NCBI GenBank assembly: GCA_963971405.1 | Contig: OZ020488.1 | Location: 11,411,261-11,475,260 of the forward strand | Direction of reading: 5' to 3' | Length of the DNA stretch: 64,000 nucleotides | Source: Psococerastis gibbosa | Lineage: Eukaryota > Arthropoda > Insecta > Psocodea > Psocidae | Shown here: one piece after another, positions 33,090 through 43,790 of the stretch | Position numbering within the stretch: the stretch's first letter is position 1 | Layout: each line of letters begins with the position of its first letter | Made by a program: the position numbers and the translations under genes | The notes under the pieces: model-generated | What the model saw: only the letters and a program-made list of their open reading frames with translations | Told to the model about the DNA's origin: nothing | Databases searched by the model: none

Positions 33090-34553
33090 ACACAATTGGA
33101 CTGGCTAATTCGTCGTAAATTTTAAATTTATTTTATTTTAGCTAATTTAAATTTAATTTTAGACTTCAAGGATACAATTTATCATGTAAACTTGCATTGT
33201 CGAAAAATTGGAATTAAATATATTTCAATTTGAATTTGACCTCTGCAGTGGAATGTTTTTTCAAAAATTTGGATATTTCCCATTTAGCTCTTTTCTGAGC
33301 TTAAGGATAATTTTTTTTTTCATCAGCTTCACTTTTTCCGTTTTGCTGCAATAGTAGTTATTTCCCTTTCAATTGTGACTCTACGATTGAAATGTCGAGG
33401 GAAATTTGACTTTGTGCAGGTTCCTCACTAAAATTTCAGCACTTCATGCATCTTCAGATTGCTTCTAATGGCCGGCGTCTCTCAAGTAGCTTATAAAAAT
33501 AATAAATAAATGTATTGTTTTTTTTCATAAAGCATGTTGCTTGCATTATTATATGGACGGTAGACTCAGAGATGTATTCATTTAATTTAAAGCATACAAT
33601 AACTTAATTAATTATAATATATAAATATAAATATAATAGCTAAATTAAGGTTAGGGTGCTGACTTGTTTGGTGCTAGGAGTTCAAGCACCCCCCCCCCCC
33701 CTCTTTCAAGAATACCTTCTTAATTGTATCCTACATATTGGCCTCACTATAGAACTTTAACACACTCTTCAAAAGAGACACTAGAACAGGCCAATATGCA
33801 AAAATAACATGAACCCAAACACCCCCAAAATTCTGACAATTTTTACCATTGCTTAGGACACACCAAAGTAAATCTCAAATACCATTATTTATTTTTCATT
33901 ATTATATTTTTGGTCCAGCAACCTTTGGCAGCGTCCCCAGAACACCTAACCAAATCTTATCAGAGGTTTCGGAGCGCATATAGGGAAGAAACAGAAAACT
34001 GGTTTTACAAAATTTGAATTTTCTCGCGCTCTGAATATTAACTAATTAAGTAAACTGTGTTATACTGTACATGAAAATTACTTAAACGTACATCTGAAAC
34101 AAAATGTTGATAAAGTTCCAGTTCAAGCTTTGGCTGGAAATACCACGGCTCATTTCGGGTAGGAGAGGACTTCCTGTGCGTTAAAAAAAATTGTTAAAGC
34201 AATTCTGAGGGAAATTGTGTGTATAGGCAATGCTATAAACAGAAAGAAGCAAAAGGAAAGATCAGAAAGTTGTCTTAATTTCCCGTTTGCCGAATTTTAG
34301 ACCCTTCGGCCGAGACTTAAGCAACTAGCCCATAGAGAAGCCAATGAAGCAGAAAGCTCTATTTCACTAAAAAAAAGTACCGTGAGTTTTAAATGATGAC
34401 CAAAGTGTTCCTTCCAATAAAAATGCCCAAAAACAATAAGCACTTGTAATGCTGTTAATTCCATATTTAAAAAAAAATTGGTAAAAATGAAGCTAATTTT
34501 CTGTTGCTCCTTTCAGTCCAACATTTACACTGAAGGTTTACATCAGCTGCCCC
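33090..34553. other. About 1.5 kb without a gene
   Basis: AT-rich, with a C-run near 33690-33701. No supported ORF or recognised repeat. Confidence 0.5.
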
Positions 34554-34561
34554 AACAAAGT

Positions 34562-34746
34562 CAATGGCGGATCCACGGGGGGGGGGGGGGGTCACGGGGG
34601 TCATGACCCCCATAGATGACTAAATTCCTAGTAAATTAAATTCATAAGATACGTAGTAAAAAAAATCAACTTTTCAACAAAAAATTGCCTTTTAAACTTG
34701 CAAAAAACTTGTGACCCCCCTAAATTTTTGGCTGGATCCGCCCTTG
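34562..34746. mobile_element. hAT-like MITE (CAA-GGCGGATCCA family)
   Basis: 185 bp: left CAATGGCGGATCCACGG, right inverse CAAGGGCGGATCCAGCC, flanked by AACAAAGT and AATAAAGT (7 of 8 match). A G-run near 34579-34590 faces a C-run near the right end. The element at 42885 is the same family in the opposite orientation. Confidence 0.85.
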
Positions 34747-34754
34747 AATAAAGT

Positions 34755-36744
34755 GTCTCCGAAAATGCATATGATTGGAAGGAATTTTGTCCCATGTGAA
34801 TTACATTATTTCCATTTTAATGAATTTCCAAATATTTTGTATAGAAGAAATGACCGTAGACATTTGACGAAGTTAATTATTGTAGTTTCCCGTTTCACAG
34901 TCGCACAGTTATGAATGTTGTCCAATGAAAAATTCATTAAAATTCCAAGCTTCCGAAAGAAATAAGGCTAACATTTTCTCATTTGAAATACTATTACTTA
35001 CTACTTCTGAAAACCCTGATAAAGTGTATGGTACAGATTTTATATTGTAGGATTGTTGTAAATTAGTCGGAGAAATAGCCTGGTTTTCGAGAAAACTGGA
35101 ATTTTTCCTTTTTCATTTGATCACTTTCATATCCTTGCGGCTGTGGAACGAGAAAATAATTCATTGTGTCAAAAATAAACAGCCATTCCTAGCCAACAAA
35201 ATATTTCTAAAGCAGTCATATTTTATTTGCATGTGCCTAATATTAGTTCCTTCTAAACTAAAAGCACTGATAAGCAATAACTAACCTTATCTACCAATGG
35301 AAAAATTAGACATAAAAGTCAAGAACTATTCTTTTCTGAACTTTCCGAAGTCTTTCCGAAATGGGTTACTTTTAGCATAATAAACGATAAGCTAGACAGC
35401 CAAATTTTTGGATTTCATTAGGGGTAGCTGTTGATGAAATGATATGAACCTATAACTAAATACTCCAATTAACCAAATCGCCGAGTATCCAAATCGCTTT
35501 CGGAACAAAAAGCCAGTCAAATTGCATATACTTTGATGAATTCAGTTAACGCAGACTTTCTTTTATTTTTAGTAGGCTAGATACGAGCACTGTATTAATT
35601 TTCATGTAATCTGTTATCTTGAATAGAAGATATGTATGATATTAGGTATGAATGTAGTATATATTATTCATACTAATATTTAAATTAAACTCGTTGATAT
35701 GTACAGTTAGATGTAAGAGCGGGCCATAGGCCCTATAATCTTGTTGTATCTAATTTTTTTTCAATAAAGACTTTATTATTATTAATTAGTAAAGGGTGCA
35801 GTAAACAGGACACAGAATTCAGTACCTAAAATAAGATTTTTTCGTCAAAAGTATATAAGCTACCCATTTTTAAGAGCAACAATTAACCGAGTATTTGATT
35901 GACTGATTGTTCACATGGGGTCCGGACCCAATTGATTTGGATGGATGTTATTCTACTGCAACTTCCTTCGCGGTAAAAAAAAAGTAGGCTACAGTATAAA
36001 ACAAAATAACTTACCCAATGCATCCCGCGATGAAGAGGCTCCCCCTCACAAACTCCCATTAGGACCCCTCGAATACCATCGAAAGGGGGTAGTCCGTCCT
36101 CGGCAAGCCCCACAGCAAAACGCCCCAAATTCAAACACAAAAAACTTCACAGAGACACTCACGAAATTGTCCGAATTAGCTGAAAAAACGAGAAAATCGT
36201 GCCATTGCTGACAAACAAACTTTTGCCGACGGAAAGTTTTGCTTTATCATAAATTTCCCGATCTAATTTCGACAACGCGTATTGTTTTTCAGCAACATTT
36301 TGTGCGCAAAGTTTTCGCTGCTGAACAAATTGTTTTTATTATGAATAAAATAATAAACAATATGATCGGCGACTTTTTACCGGTACGAATGTAAAATAGG
36401 GACACATGCAACCACGAATGAGGGGCCGGATCAACTGGCGAATGGGTCTCCATTTCCATGCCGATCGCGCGACGCTAGCGCTCCTGTTGGCTGGAGCCTG
36501 AAGCCGAAGCTGTTTTGATGACATCTGGATGAAATGAAGAACCACAGTGTTTTTATTTAATTTTTGACTTTTTTGTTTATCGTTTAGACTTATATTTTTA
36601 TGGTCTTCTTCCTTGGGCCAACCCAACGCTAAATTGCTTGCTGAGTCCTCAGCCGCTGCAGCAAAGTACGCCATTCCGCCTTTTTATGTATCCCGTTGGT
36701 CCGTCTGGGATGATCAAGTGGGACGAGACGAGTACAGGATGGGA
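34755..36744. other. About 2 kb without a confirmed gene
   Basis: Mostly AT-rich. 36005-36200 and 36380-36520 are GC-richer and could be unrecognised exon or promoter sequence. On the minus strand a frame from about 36140 reaches a donor-like GGGTAAGT at about 36008-36015 after PPFDGIRGVLMGVCEGEPLH. I do not recognise it and do not call an exon. Confidence 0.4.
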
Positions 36745-37095
36745 AATCGGTTTTCACGGCTCCAATGGTTTTCTTTACATTCACATATACCTATATATAT
36801 AGGTATTGTAGCCGTTATTAATGGAAACAAAACACAATAGGTCGCTTACCCCTTGAAAGTTGGGTTCCGGGGGCAAAAGACTCAATTTTCAAGTAAAATG
36901 ACTAAGAAAATTATTTCTGTAGAACCTTTGCATCGACGCTTTCTTACTTCAGGTATTTATTTGGTATTAAATAGTATAAGTAACAAAACCGAATAGGTCG
37001 CTTTCCCAAGCAAATTCTTGGTTATGAACAAAAACTATTTTTTGAATAAATTATGGATAATTTCCTCCTTGCCATTATTATTGTGTGGACAGTGG
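36745..37095 (+). mobile_element. Family D element, decayed copy 4
   Basis: CGGCTCCAATGGTTTTCTTT, AACACAATAGGTCGCTTACC, GAATAGGTCGCTTTCCCAAG and CCTTGCCATTATTATTGTGT follow the family D order but with many differences. Neither terminus is preserved. An older copy. Confidence 0.6.
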
Positions 37096-37204
37096 AATAA
37101 CTCAATCGATCAATTCAGTGCTTTGGGACAAGGAAAGTCGAGGCATCTGAATTTTAACACTAAGACAATTATTTACAATGGAACTATCTCGATGCCTATA
37201 CAAA

Positions 37205-37390
37205 TTTACTTACTTTTGATGGCGCGTTCAGCCTTCTGGCCTTCTTCTTCTGGTCTCACACACAATTCGCCTCTTCTCGCCCGATCCTCTGCGACGATTT
37301 GCCAATCCAGGAGCCCTAAGTCTACTGCCTGGAGGGCCTCTTCTGCTTGTTCCCTCCATGTCCTCCTTGGTCTTCCTATCAAATTTGATA
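37205..37390 (-). pseudogene. LINE C-terminal remnant, minus strand
   Basis: The minus frame reads LIGRPRRTWREQAEEALQAV then DWQIVAEDRARRGELCVRPE, a typical LINE tail (GRPRRTW ... DWQ.VAEDRAR). It ends in an IKSK stop. Truncated upstream. Confidence 0.65.
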
Positions 37391-37494
37391 AATATAAAAT
37401 GAGTTTCAACACGGAGAAGCCTTTAGCTCAATATTTTATTGGCACTTTTGTACATTATTATTTATTATTTATTTATTACCATAAATACAGTACT

Positions 37495-37735
37495 TACTCT
37501 TTGGCGCTACGGCCCATGAAGGGCCTTTACCTGTTCTGTCACATCGCGGCAGCCTGCGCGGTTCTGCGCTTTCCTTCGCCAGTCAGCGACGCCAAGGGTC
37601 GCCAGATCCACCTCGACGTCGCCCAGTCATCGCATCCATGGTCGTCCTACTCGTCTTCTCCCTTGTGGCACCTTGTATAGGGCTGCTCTTGTAGCCCTAT
37701 TGTCTGGCATTCATTCCACCATAAGTACAGTAGCT
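37495..37735 (-). pseudogene. LINE 3' end, TAAG-tailed family, minus strand
   Basis: The inverse of the terminus at 11330-11630. It shares GGCGACCCTTGGCGTCGCTG, GGGCTACAAGAGCAGCC and the CATGGGCCGTAGCGCCAAAG end (as read on the minus strand). The long plus-strand frame across it is an antisense and chimeric shadow. Confidence 0.65.
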
Positions 37736-37959
37736 CAACCTTTATCTTTTGGACGTCATTACTGACGTCCACGTGACCTAGTCTCGTGCAGAGCAGGCGC
37801 CTTGGCGTGGACCACACAATTTGATGTTGCGAGGTTATCTCTTATTATGAATTAGTTGACGAGGTCATCCCAATGATATAGAACCAAATAGATTGAGCAC
37901 CTACCAGGGCCGTTTTTCAGGGCAAGATCTGACTAAAAATTTTCACCCCATTAGAATAC

Positions 37960-38050
37960 GCAAGCTACGACTACCTCGGCTAGACCATGTTACCAATGAC
38001 AATGAGAAGGTTCTAACCAGAACTTTAACCAAAATGAGAGGATATGGAAA
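37960..38050 (+). pseudogene. LINE fragment
   Basis: Reads RKLRLPRLDHVTNDNEKVLT in one frame, a decayed GHV-type LINE tail. The match GAGAAGGTTCTAACCAGAA is related to the minus-strand piece at about 52930. About 90 bp remain. Confidence 0.35.
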
Positions 38051-38054
38051 AAAC

Positions 38055-38112
38055 TGGACTTGACGGGATTCGAACCCACGATCTACGCCTGACTGGGGCG
38101 TCGTCTTAGGGC
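38055..38112 (-). repeat. SINE3 head fragment, minus strand
   Basis: Inverse tRNA-like head GGGATTCGAACCCACGATCT ... GGGGCGTCGTCTTA. It directly abuts a plus-strand head (38116), giving a head-to-head pair. Confidence 0.6.
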
Positions 38113-38115
38113 TTG

Positions 38116-38232
38116 TCAGGCTTGTGGTCCAGCGGTTAGGATGATGCCCCGGTAAGGCGTAGATTGTGGGGTTGAATCCCGTCCAAATCGACTAAATTAC
38201 CTCTTCTACCAAAGTTAATTGAATGGCAGTGT
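38116..38232 (+). repeat. SINE3 copy 2
   Basis: Head TGGTCCAGCGGTTAGGATGA ... GGTTGAATCCCG, tail CCTCTTCTACCAAAGTTAAT ... GGCAGTGTAAT. It is followed directly by family F. Confidence 0.65.
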
Positions 38233-38600
38233 AATTTCAGGGACGGATTCAGCTTATTTTTTTGGGAGGGTGGTGGATCAGAATAGAAAAAGAGAATAAA
38301 CTCATTTAGTACCGATTAAATTAGAATGTAATTAATTTATTTACAACAGACTTATTAAATTTAGAGGGGGGGACAGCCAAGGTCGTAGCCAGGACTTTTT
38401 TCGGAGGGGGGGGGGGTCAGAATTTTCATTGGATATTATATAGTGGTTTTTATTTTTCCTCTCAAAATCCGATTCTATCTAGTATCAAGCCATTTCGTTT
38501 GGGGGGGGGGGGGTTTGAACCCCCATGAACCCCCCCCCCTGGCTACGGCCTTGGGGCAACTACTCCCCCTGCTCCCCTCTGTATCTGTACTTGTGTAAGA
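38233..38600 (+). repeat. Family F copy 2, split by a MITE
   Basis: CAGGGACGGATTCAGC, then AGTACCGATTAAATTAGAAT and AAATTTAGAGGGGGGGACAG, then the MITE 38378-38553, then GGGGCAACTACTCCCCCTGC. It matches 19765-19990. Confidence 0.6.
38378..38553. mobile_element. hAT-like MITE, CGTAGCCAGG family
   Basis: 176 bp: CAAGGTCGTAGCCAGG and the inverse of CAAGGCCGTAGCCAGG. Flanks GGGACAGC and GGGCAACT are imperfect. It contains G-runs, a C-run and the TTCTATCTAGTATCAAGCCA motif shared with 55149. Inserted in family F. Confidence 0.75.
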
Positions 38601-38647
38601 TACACCATATCTAATCCTGCAATTTCAGCAGGAAAATAAATAAGGAC

Positions 38648-39630
38648 TTTTTTTGTTCTATTACTAAGCCAACCTAGCAGAGTTAGGGCTATAAAGCCAT
38701 ACCATTGGTCATGGCTTCATGGACATGGCAAAATCAAACCACATGAGAATTTTTCTCTGAATAATCCAAATTATGGCTACATTCAGAAGCCCGTATTCTC
38801 TAACATGATGCTTTACAGGGGCTATGTAATCCTGTCCCACTGCAGCAATGGAGATAGTACTGGACTTCCCACCCCTCCATGTTGCAGTGGAAACTTCAGC
38901 AGAAATGGCATTACTAGGAGTGGAAGGGCAATTAAGAGAGACTCAGCCTCTCTGACTACGTCTGACCACTGCCTGGATATGCCAAGCGATAGAATCCATC
39001 CAAAATACTGTTTTAGGAGGGAATTCGAAACTATATTAGGGACAATGAAAGAATGCTGCGAATCAGCAGGAATTCTCAATAGTCACACAATCAAGTGGTT
39101 CACTGATGGCTCTAGGCTAGGAAGTACCAAACCAAGAACAGGCCTTGGCGTCTTTGGTCCTGGGGTTAAATATCTGGAGTCTCTTAGGGAGACAACTATA
39201 GTCTTGCAGATTCTGCAATGAAGGTGCGGAGGACCTGCGATGCGATGCGATGCAATCGAACGAAGAAGAGCAGCATGCTCGGAAAGCTTGCAGTTACATG
39301 TAGAAGACCTGCCACTTCTGAATCCCCTCAAGATCCTGGCTCTCGTGAGGGAGATAGGCCTCGAGAAAGTGATATAGAAGTGATGTAGATACTTTGTTGT
39401 AGGGGGCACAATAGGCCAATAGGCTTAAGTGCACACAGGTAAAACCTGTACACCAATTTATAAAAAAAAAAAAAAAAAAAAGCCCTCTCTTACACTCAAC
39501 TAGGAAGACCCGGGACCGCCTGCTTTACATGCCCTCCGAAGCATGGCCAGAAAATGTAGCCAGTGTTGGACTCGAACCAACAACCTTTCAGGTGAAAGTC
39601 AGAGTCCGTACCACTACTCTACATCTCCTG
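38648..39630 (-). repeat. SINE1 copy split by a LINE
   Basis: The tail part is 38648-38698 and body plus head are 39482-39630, together making a full minus-strand SINE1. The split falls within CTATAAAGCC/CTCTC. A LINE fills 38699-39481. Confidence 0.8.
38699..39481 (+). mobile_element. 5'-truncated LINE with RNase H remnant and poly(A)
   Basis: About 780 bp ending in 20 A (39462-39481), with a short target duplication (TAAAGCC/AAAAGCC). Translated pieces include PPLHVAVETSAEMALL (about 38872), WFTDGSRLGSTKPRTGLGVF (about 39097), the core of a LINE RNase H domain, a CRFCNEGAEDL zinc-type block (about 39208) and a terminal LQLHVEDLPLLNPLKILALV. Order and domains fit an I/R1/Jockey-type LINE. 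Stops, a frameshift and an internal deletion between RNase H and the zinc block make it dead. It inserted into SINE1, so it is younger than that copy. Confidence 0.8.
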
Positions 39631-39802
39631 AAAATATGGGGCTTTTTCGGACGTCTAGCATAATATGGCGCTGTATACGAGTAATAAGATGTTACACGGT
39701 AAGGTTGAGATCCAGCTAGCTTCCAATACAGTCTGTAAAACATCAATGAAGGAAATACAAAATTAAATACACATTCACGATTTATATTGATTATAGCTTA
39801 GC
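39631..39802. other. Non-coding spacer
   Basis: Nothing recognised. It leads into the direct-repeat unit below. Confidence 0.4.
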
Positions 39803-39935
39803 TACTGTACGATATAAGCATTTAAACAATTCGTTCACATAAACTTTACTATACAATCATAAAATCTACAGTAGGCCTACAGCAGGTAGGTGAAGCCAAT
39901 CCTCGTAAAGCTCGTCATCGAAGATCCTCTAACTT
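39803..39935 (+). repeat. Direct repeat unit, left copy
   Basis: CTACTGTACGATATAAGCAT, ATTTAAACAATTCGTTCACA, GCAGGTAGGTGAAGCCAATC and CGTAAAGCTCGTCATCGAAG recur in order at 40454-40575, on the far side of the purine microsatellite. Confidence 0.75.
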
Positions 39936-39944
39936 CGGTTGTAA

Positions 39945-40090
39945 CGAAGAGGTTACCTCTTCTAACAAAGTTAATTGAATGCCAGTGTTATGTCAGGGAC
40001 AGCTTTTTTTTGGGAGATGTAGTGGTGGGTCAAAATTCTAAATAGAATAAACTCATTAAGTACCAATTTGATTATAACAGACAAATTATA
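39945..40090 (+). repeat. SINE3 tail plus family F, copy 3
   Basis: CCTCTTCTAACAAAGTTAAT, CAGGGACAGC and AATAGAATAAACTCATTAAG match 38196-38340 in the same order. This suggests a local duplication of about 150 bp, 1.7 kb away. The G-rich family F end runs into the microsatellite. Confidence 0.65.
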
Positions 40091-40451
40091 AGGGAAGAAG
40101 GAGGAGAAGAAGAAGGAGAAGAAAAAGAAGAAGGAGGAGAAGCAGAAGAAGAAGGAGGAGAAGAAGAAGGAGAAAAAGAAGAAGAAGGAGAAGAAGATGA
40201 AGGAGGAGAAGAAGAGGAAGAAGAAGGAGAAGAAGAAGGAGAAGAAGAAGGAGAAGAAGAAGGAGAAGAAGAAGCAGAAGGAGAAGAAGAAGGAGAAGGG
40301 GAAGAAGGAGAAGAAGAAGAGAAGGAAGAATAAGAGGAGGAAGAAGAGGAAGAAGAAGAAGTAGAAGAAGCAGCAGATGAGGAGGAAGAAGCAGAAGAAG
40401 AAGCAGAAGAAGAGGAAAAAGAAGAGGAAGAAGAAGGGGAAGAAGAAGAAG
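40091..40451 (+). repeat. 360-bp purine microsatellite (GAA/GGA)n
   Basis: Almost pure A/G on the plus strand, built of GAAGAAGGAGAA-type units with a few C and T interruptions. The long serine- or phenylalanine-rich frames on the other strand are artefacts of it. Such homopurine mirror tracts can form triplex DNA and are unstable. Confidence 0.95.
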
Positions 40452-40453
40452 TT

Positions 40454-40575
40454 GCTGTACGATATACGCATTTAAACAATTCGTTCACATAAACTACACA
40501 GTCATACTAGAAGGAACCTGCAGTACAGCAGGTAGGCGAAGCCAATCCTCGTAAAGCTTGTCATCGAAGATAGAA
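40454..40575 (+). repeat. Direct repeat unit, right copy
   Basis: Matches 39803-39935, with a short difference in the middle (AACCTGCAGTACAGCAGG). Confidence 0.75.
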
Positions 40576-41714
40576 ACAAGGCAAGACCTGCCTTAATCTC
40601 AAGCCATTGACAAAACTCTGATAGATTAACCTATCTTGAGGGAATCACCAGCCCAAAACCGTAGTAAGCCGATAATAACCAAAAAAACAAAAGTCTCAAT
40701 AAAAAAAAAAGTCCTTGTATAGGCCGTCAACTGTCTGACATGAGAGTTTTTATAACCCACCCTTGTCCCCTATATTTAGCTTCTGACATAACAACAATAT
40801 GGCTAGATAGGATCGGACACAGTTTATATTTTGGAGCGTATAAAAGTCGTAAGTGGCTGTTAAGATGGTACGAATGCTCGAGTTTTATTATTTAGGTATA
40901 TTCATGTAATTAAAAATACGATATTATCATACACCGGACCTGCTGGCTCTATAGCCTAATACCTACTTGCGTTGTGAGTAATATACATACAGTACAATAA
41001 TATAATAATATAATAATAATAATTACAATAGATCAACAATGGATTACAATAATTGCAGGTGGTAGGAGAACACCAATAAAGGATTAATACATAATATTAT
41101 ATCAGTTAATACATTCAGTTCCTCATCATGTGTAACTTAGTAAAAATATTACATAAAGCACATAAATCACAGCCGATTTTAACGATTAAACGTCATTGTC
41201 AAGTGAACAGATAAAAATTAAAATAATAATAATAGTTTAATTCCCAAAATAAATTCAGTTACAATTAATTGCAAATTTTACATTAAAATTGTCTTGTTTT
41301 AATTTTAATTTTTATGTGTTCACTTGGCAATGACGAATACTCGAAACCGATTGTGGTTTATGTGTTTTATGTACTATTTTTATTAAGTTTAAGTAGTTTA
41401 ATTATTTGAAATCTCTGCCAATGGAATAAAAATCTCACGTCCCTTCTTAATTATCAGTAGGTATGCCACGAAGATAAATAGACCATATTAGAGTAGAACT
41501 CTGCAAATGTGGTACTCTCTGAAGGGAGAGACTCTAGTGCCAGGGGGCTGCCTTCACAGATCTCCTGCAAGTCAGGGCCATCGCCTGGGAGAACTTGGCT
41601 GTGTTCGTCAACAAAGCAAAACTCACAGACTTGTGAAGTGACTTATGACAGCTTAAAAGGCTTCAGCCTACGTCAGCTTACTTTAAAAAAAAATAATAAT
41701 AATAATAGGGTAGA
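40576..41714. other. About 1.1 kb without a gene
   Basis: AT-rich. 41180-41345 has a weak inverted arrangement (GTCATTGTCAAGTGAACAGA and TGTTCACTTGGCAATGACGA) consistent with a small foldback element. No ORF supported. Confidence 0.45.
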
Positions 41715-42085
41715 TAGGCCTACGGCCTTACCATGTTGAATCCATTAGAGCAAACTGCGGCAAACATGGTCGTGTGCACAGCGTTGGCAGGGGAACATGG
41801 TGGGACATGATAACGCGCTGAGACTATACTAATCAGTCTACCTGTGTGTCGAGTCCTGGTCACCTCCGATTTAATCCTGTGACTTTACCATGTTCCCCAA
41901 GTGGTTCAGAATCCAGTATAATTAGGAGGTCCACCCTGTCAGTCAACTCCCCTTTCCCCCGAAGTGAAAGAGTCTGCCCTTACAGTGCCTCAAGTTAACA
42001 AACAGACTCACTCCCCCCGCCAGGCTGACCGGGTTGCTTAAAGCAGAAATGCTGAAAGCAGGCGTTAGAAACAACAGATAGGTAT
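41715..42085 (+). repeat. Family C repeat, copy 3
   Basis: Starts GCCTACGGCCTTACCATGTT then GAAT, very like a 5S rRNA 5' end. It continues GTGTGCACAGCGTTGGCAGG, GAGTCCTGGTCACCTCCGAT, CCCCAAGTGGTTCAGAATCC and ends with CAGGCTGACCGGGTTGCTTA and AATGCTGAAAGCAG. Near full length. Confidence 0.7.
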
Positions 42086-42214
42086 ATATAAAAAAGAATG
42101 AAATTCTGTAAACTTATTTGACGTATATATAGACTGTTTAGTGCTTTTCCTTATGCCATATGCTTAACAAAAGCTTTTCGTTAATATTTTCATCCCGACT
42201 TATTTTGCTAAGCC

Positions 42215-42633
42215 GGATTTTCCACTTGTCACTATTCCGTCAATAATTGCTGGGCTTTTTGTTTTATTCTAAGTCATTGTCTATTTTAACTTCCGCGTGT
42301 TAAAATTGATCATTGATCATAGAATAAAATCACGCTTTGCCAACAATAAAAAATCAAAATTAAACAATGGCATCGTCTGGATATGATAAAGAATTTTAAT
42401 TAATTTCTTGAGAACAAACGAATTATTTCATAATTTAAATCATAAAATTTCTTGTAGATTATAAAATTTAAAAAAAGACGGCGCGGCGGGCAAACTTACA
42501 AAATTAGAGAAAATTGACAATTATTATTGAAGACAAGTGGAATGAGGTGTAAAAACATAAATGATATTTCCATCATTGGCATTATCAAAACTGAAGAAAA
42601 ATTGACAAGTGGAATTATAACCTTACCTACTTA
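42215..42633. mobile_element. Family E foldback MITE, copy 2
   Basis: Left GCCGGATTTTCCACTTGTCA, right inverse of AAAAATTGACAAGTGGAATT. The interior has TTAACTTCCGCGTGTTAAAA and AAAATCACGCTTTGCCAACA, both shared with 28443-28716 in the other orientation. No ORF. Confidence 0.6.
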
Positions 42634-42884
42634 TTCATTCTTTTAAATTCCATTAAGTTGCTAAAATGTAATATTGTTATATACATAGGCCTACATGTAG
42701 TATTTATAAAGAAAATATAAACAATAAGGCAAAAGTATTAATTTTTGGATGAGTAAATTATACTTTATGTTCGTAATTTTTAGTCAACCTGATGTGCTGC
42801 CGATGCTACGGCTCCCTACTCAGTTGCCATAGAGACAAGAAAATGGTACCGACAACAAATCGGACCGATGACGCATGGTAAGCA
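42634..42884. other. Non-coding sequence
   Basis: Nothing recognised. Confidence 0.4.
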
Positions 42885-43088
42885 CAAGGGCGGATCCAGC
42901 CGAAAATTTAGGGGGGGGGGGGGGTCACAAGTTTTTTGTAAGTTTAACTTTTTTTTTTTTTTTTTGAAAAGTTGAGTTTTAATCATTTTTTTTTACTTGG
43001 TACCATATCTTATGAATTCTCTATGAATTTACTAATTTACTCATATGACCCCCCTGACCCCTTCCCCCCCCCCGTGCATCCGCCATTG
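42885..43088. mobile_element. hAT-like MITE (CAA-GGCGGATCCA family)
   Basis: 204 bp: left CAAGGGCGGATCCAGCC, right inverse CAATGGCGGATGCACG, flanked by GGTAAGCA and TGTAAGCA (7 of 8). It contains a 14-base G-run, a T-run and a C-rich end. Same family as 34562, inverted. Confidence 0.85.
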
Positions 43089-43145
43089 TGTAAGCAGTCC
43101 ATGTGCTTATAATATGTGCTTCAAGTCATTGGTAAACTTAGAAAA

Positions 43146-43790
43146 TCGTCGCTGATACTGCAAAATGTCGTATGTCCATAAACGCGATTTACGCGATAAC
43201 ACACCAAGGCGACCAAAATAAATGAATACACCTTGTAGCTAGCGGTCGCTTGTCAACAGCCAACAGGAAGGAAGCAATAAATAAATAAATAAGACAAAAG
43301 TTAGACAGTTTTTTTTGCTTTAAATAATAAGATTACTCGTGACTTCGTGGTATTTCATTTTAATAAACAAAAAATAACAAAAACTTAGAGTTTTAGAAAA
43401 ACTTGTTATAACAACCCGAATTAGTAAAACCCAAATAATCGTTAAGAAATTAACTTTGTCTAAGAAACCCACTTGTGTGAGTATAAAACCCTGAGCGCTT
43501 TCGGCAAGAACTGCCATCTATAGAGGGAAACCCACTAGCACAGTTACACCTTATCTGCGATTTGAGACTTGCTCAACTCGAGGAGAAGATGCAAATTTGC
43601 ATTTGCAACAAGTGGGTTTCTTAGACAAAGTTAATTTCTTAACGATTAATTGGGTTTTACTAATTCCGGTTGTTATAACAAGTTTTTCTAAAACTCTAAG
43701 TTTTTGTTATTTTTTGTTTATGTTTTTTTTGCTCATGAAAAGTAAGCTTTTTTCACATGCGACATTTTGCAGTATCAACGACGAAATATG
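43146..43790. mobile_element. Long-armed foldback element
   Basis: Inner arms of about 110 bp: 43365-43475 and 43608-43720 are near-perfect inverse copies (for example GTCTAAGAAACCCACTTGTG against CAAGTGGGTTTCTTAGACAA). Outer pieces TCGTCGCTGATACTGCAAAA (43150) and TTTTGCAGTATCAACGACGA (43767) also pair. The spacer of about 130 bp and the interior have no coding capacity. Confidence 0.75.

Noticed and set aside
36008..36120. U1-snRNA-like sequence (AACTTACCC followed by a CCATT motif)
   Set aside because: Only the first few bases and a short later block resemble U1; the stem-loops cannot be aligned. On the other strand it may simply be a splice-donor-like GGGTAAGT.
37018..37680. 220-aa plus-strand ORF
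   Set aside because: It runs from a decayed family D element through two LINE tails in antisense; a chance chimeric frame.
39971..40488. Two long ORFs (166 and 138 aa) on the minus strand
   Set aside because: They are translations of the purine microsatellite (poly-Phe and poly-Ser) and not genes.
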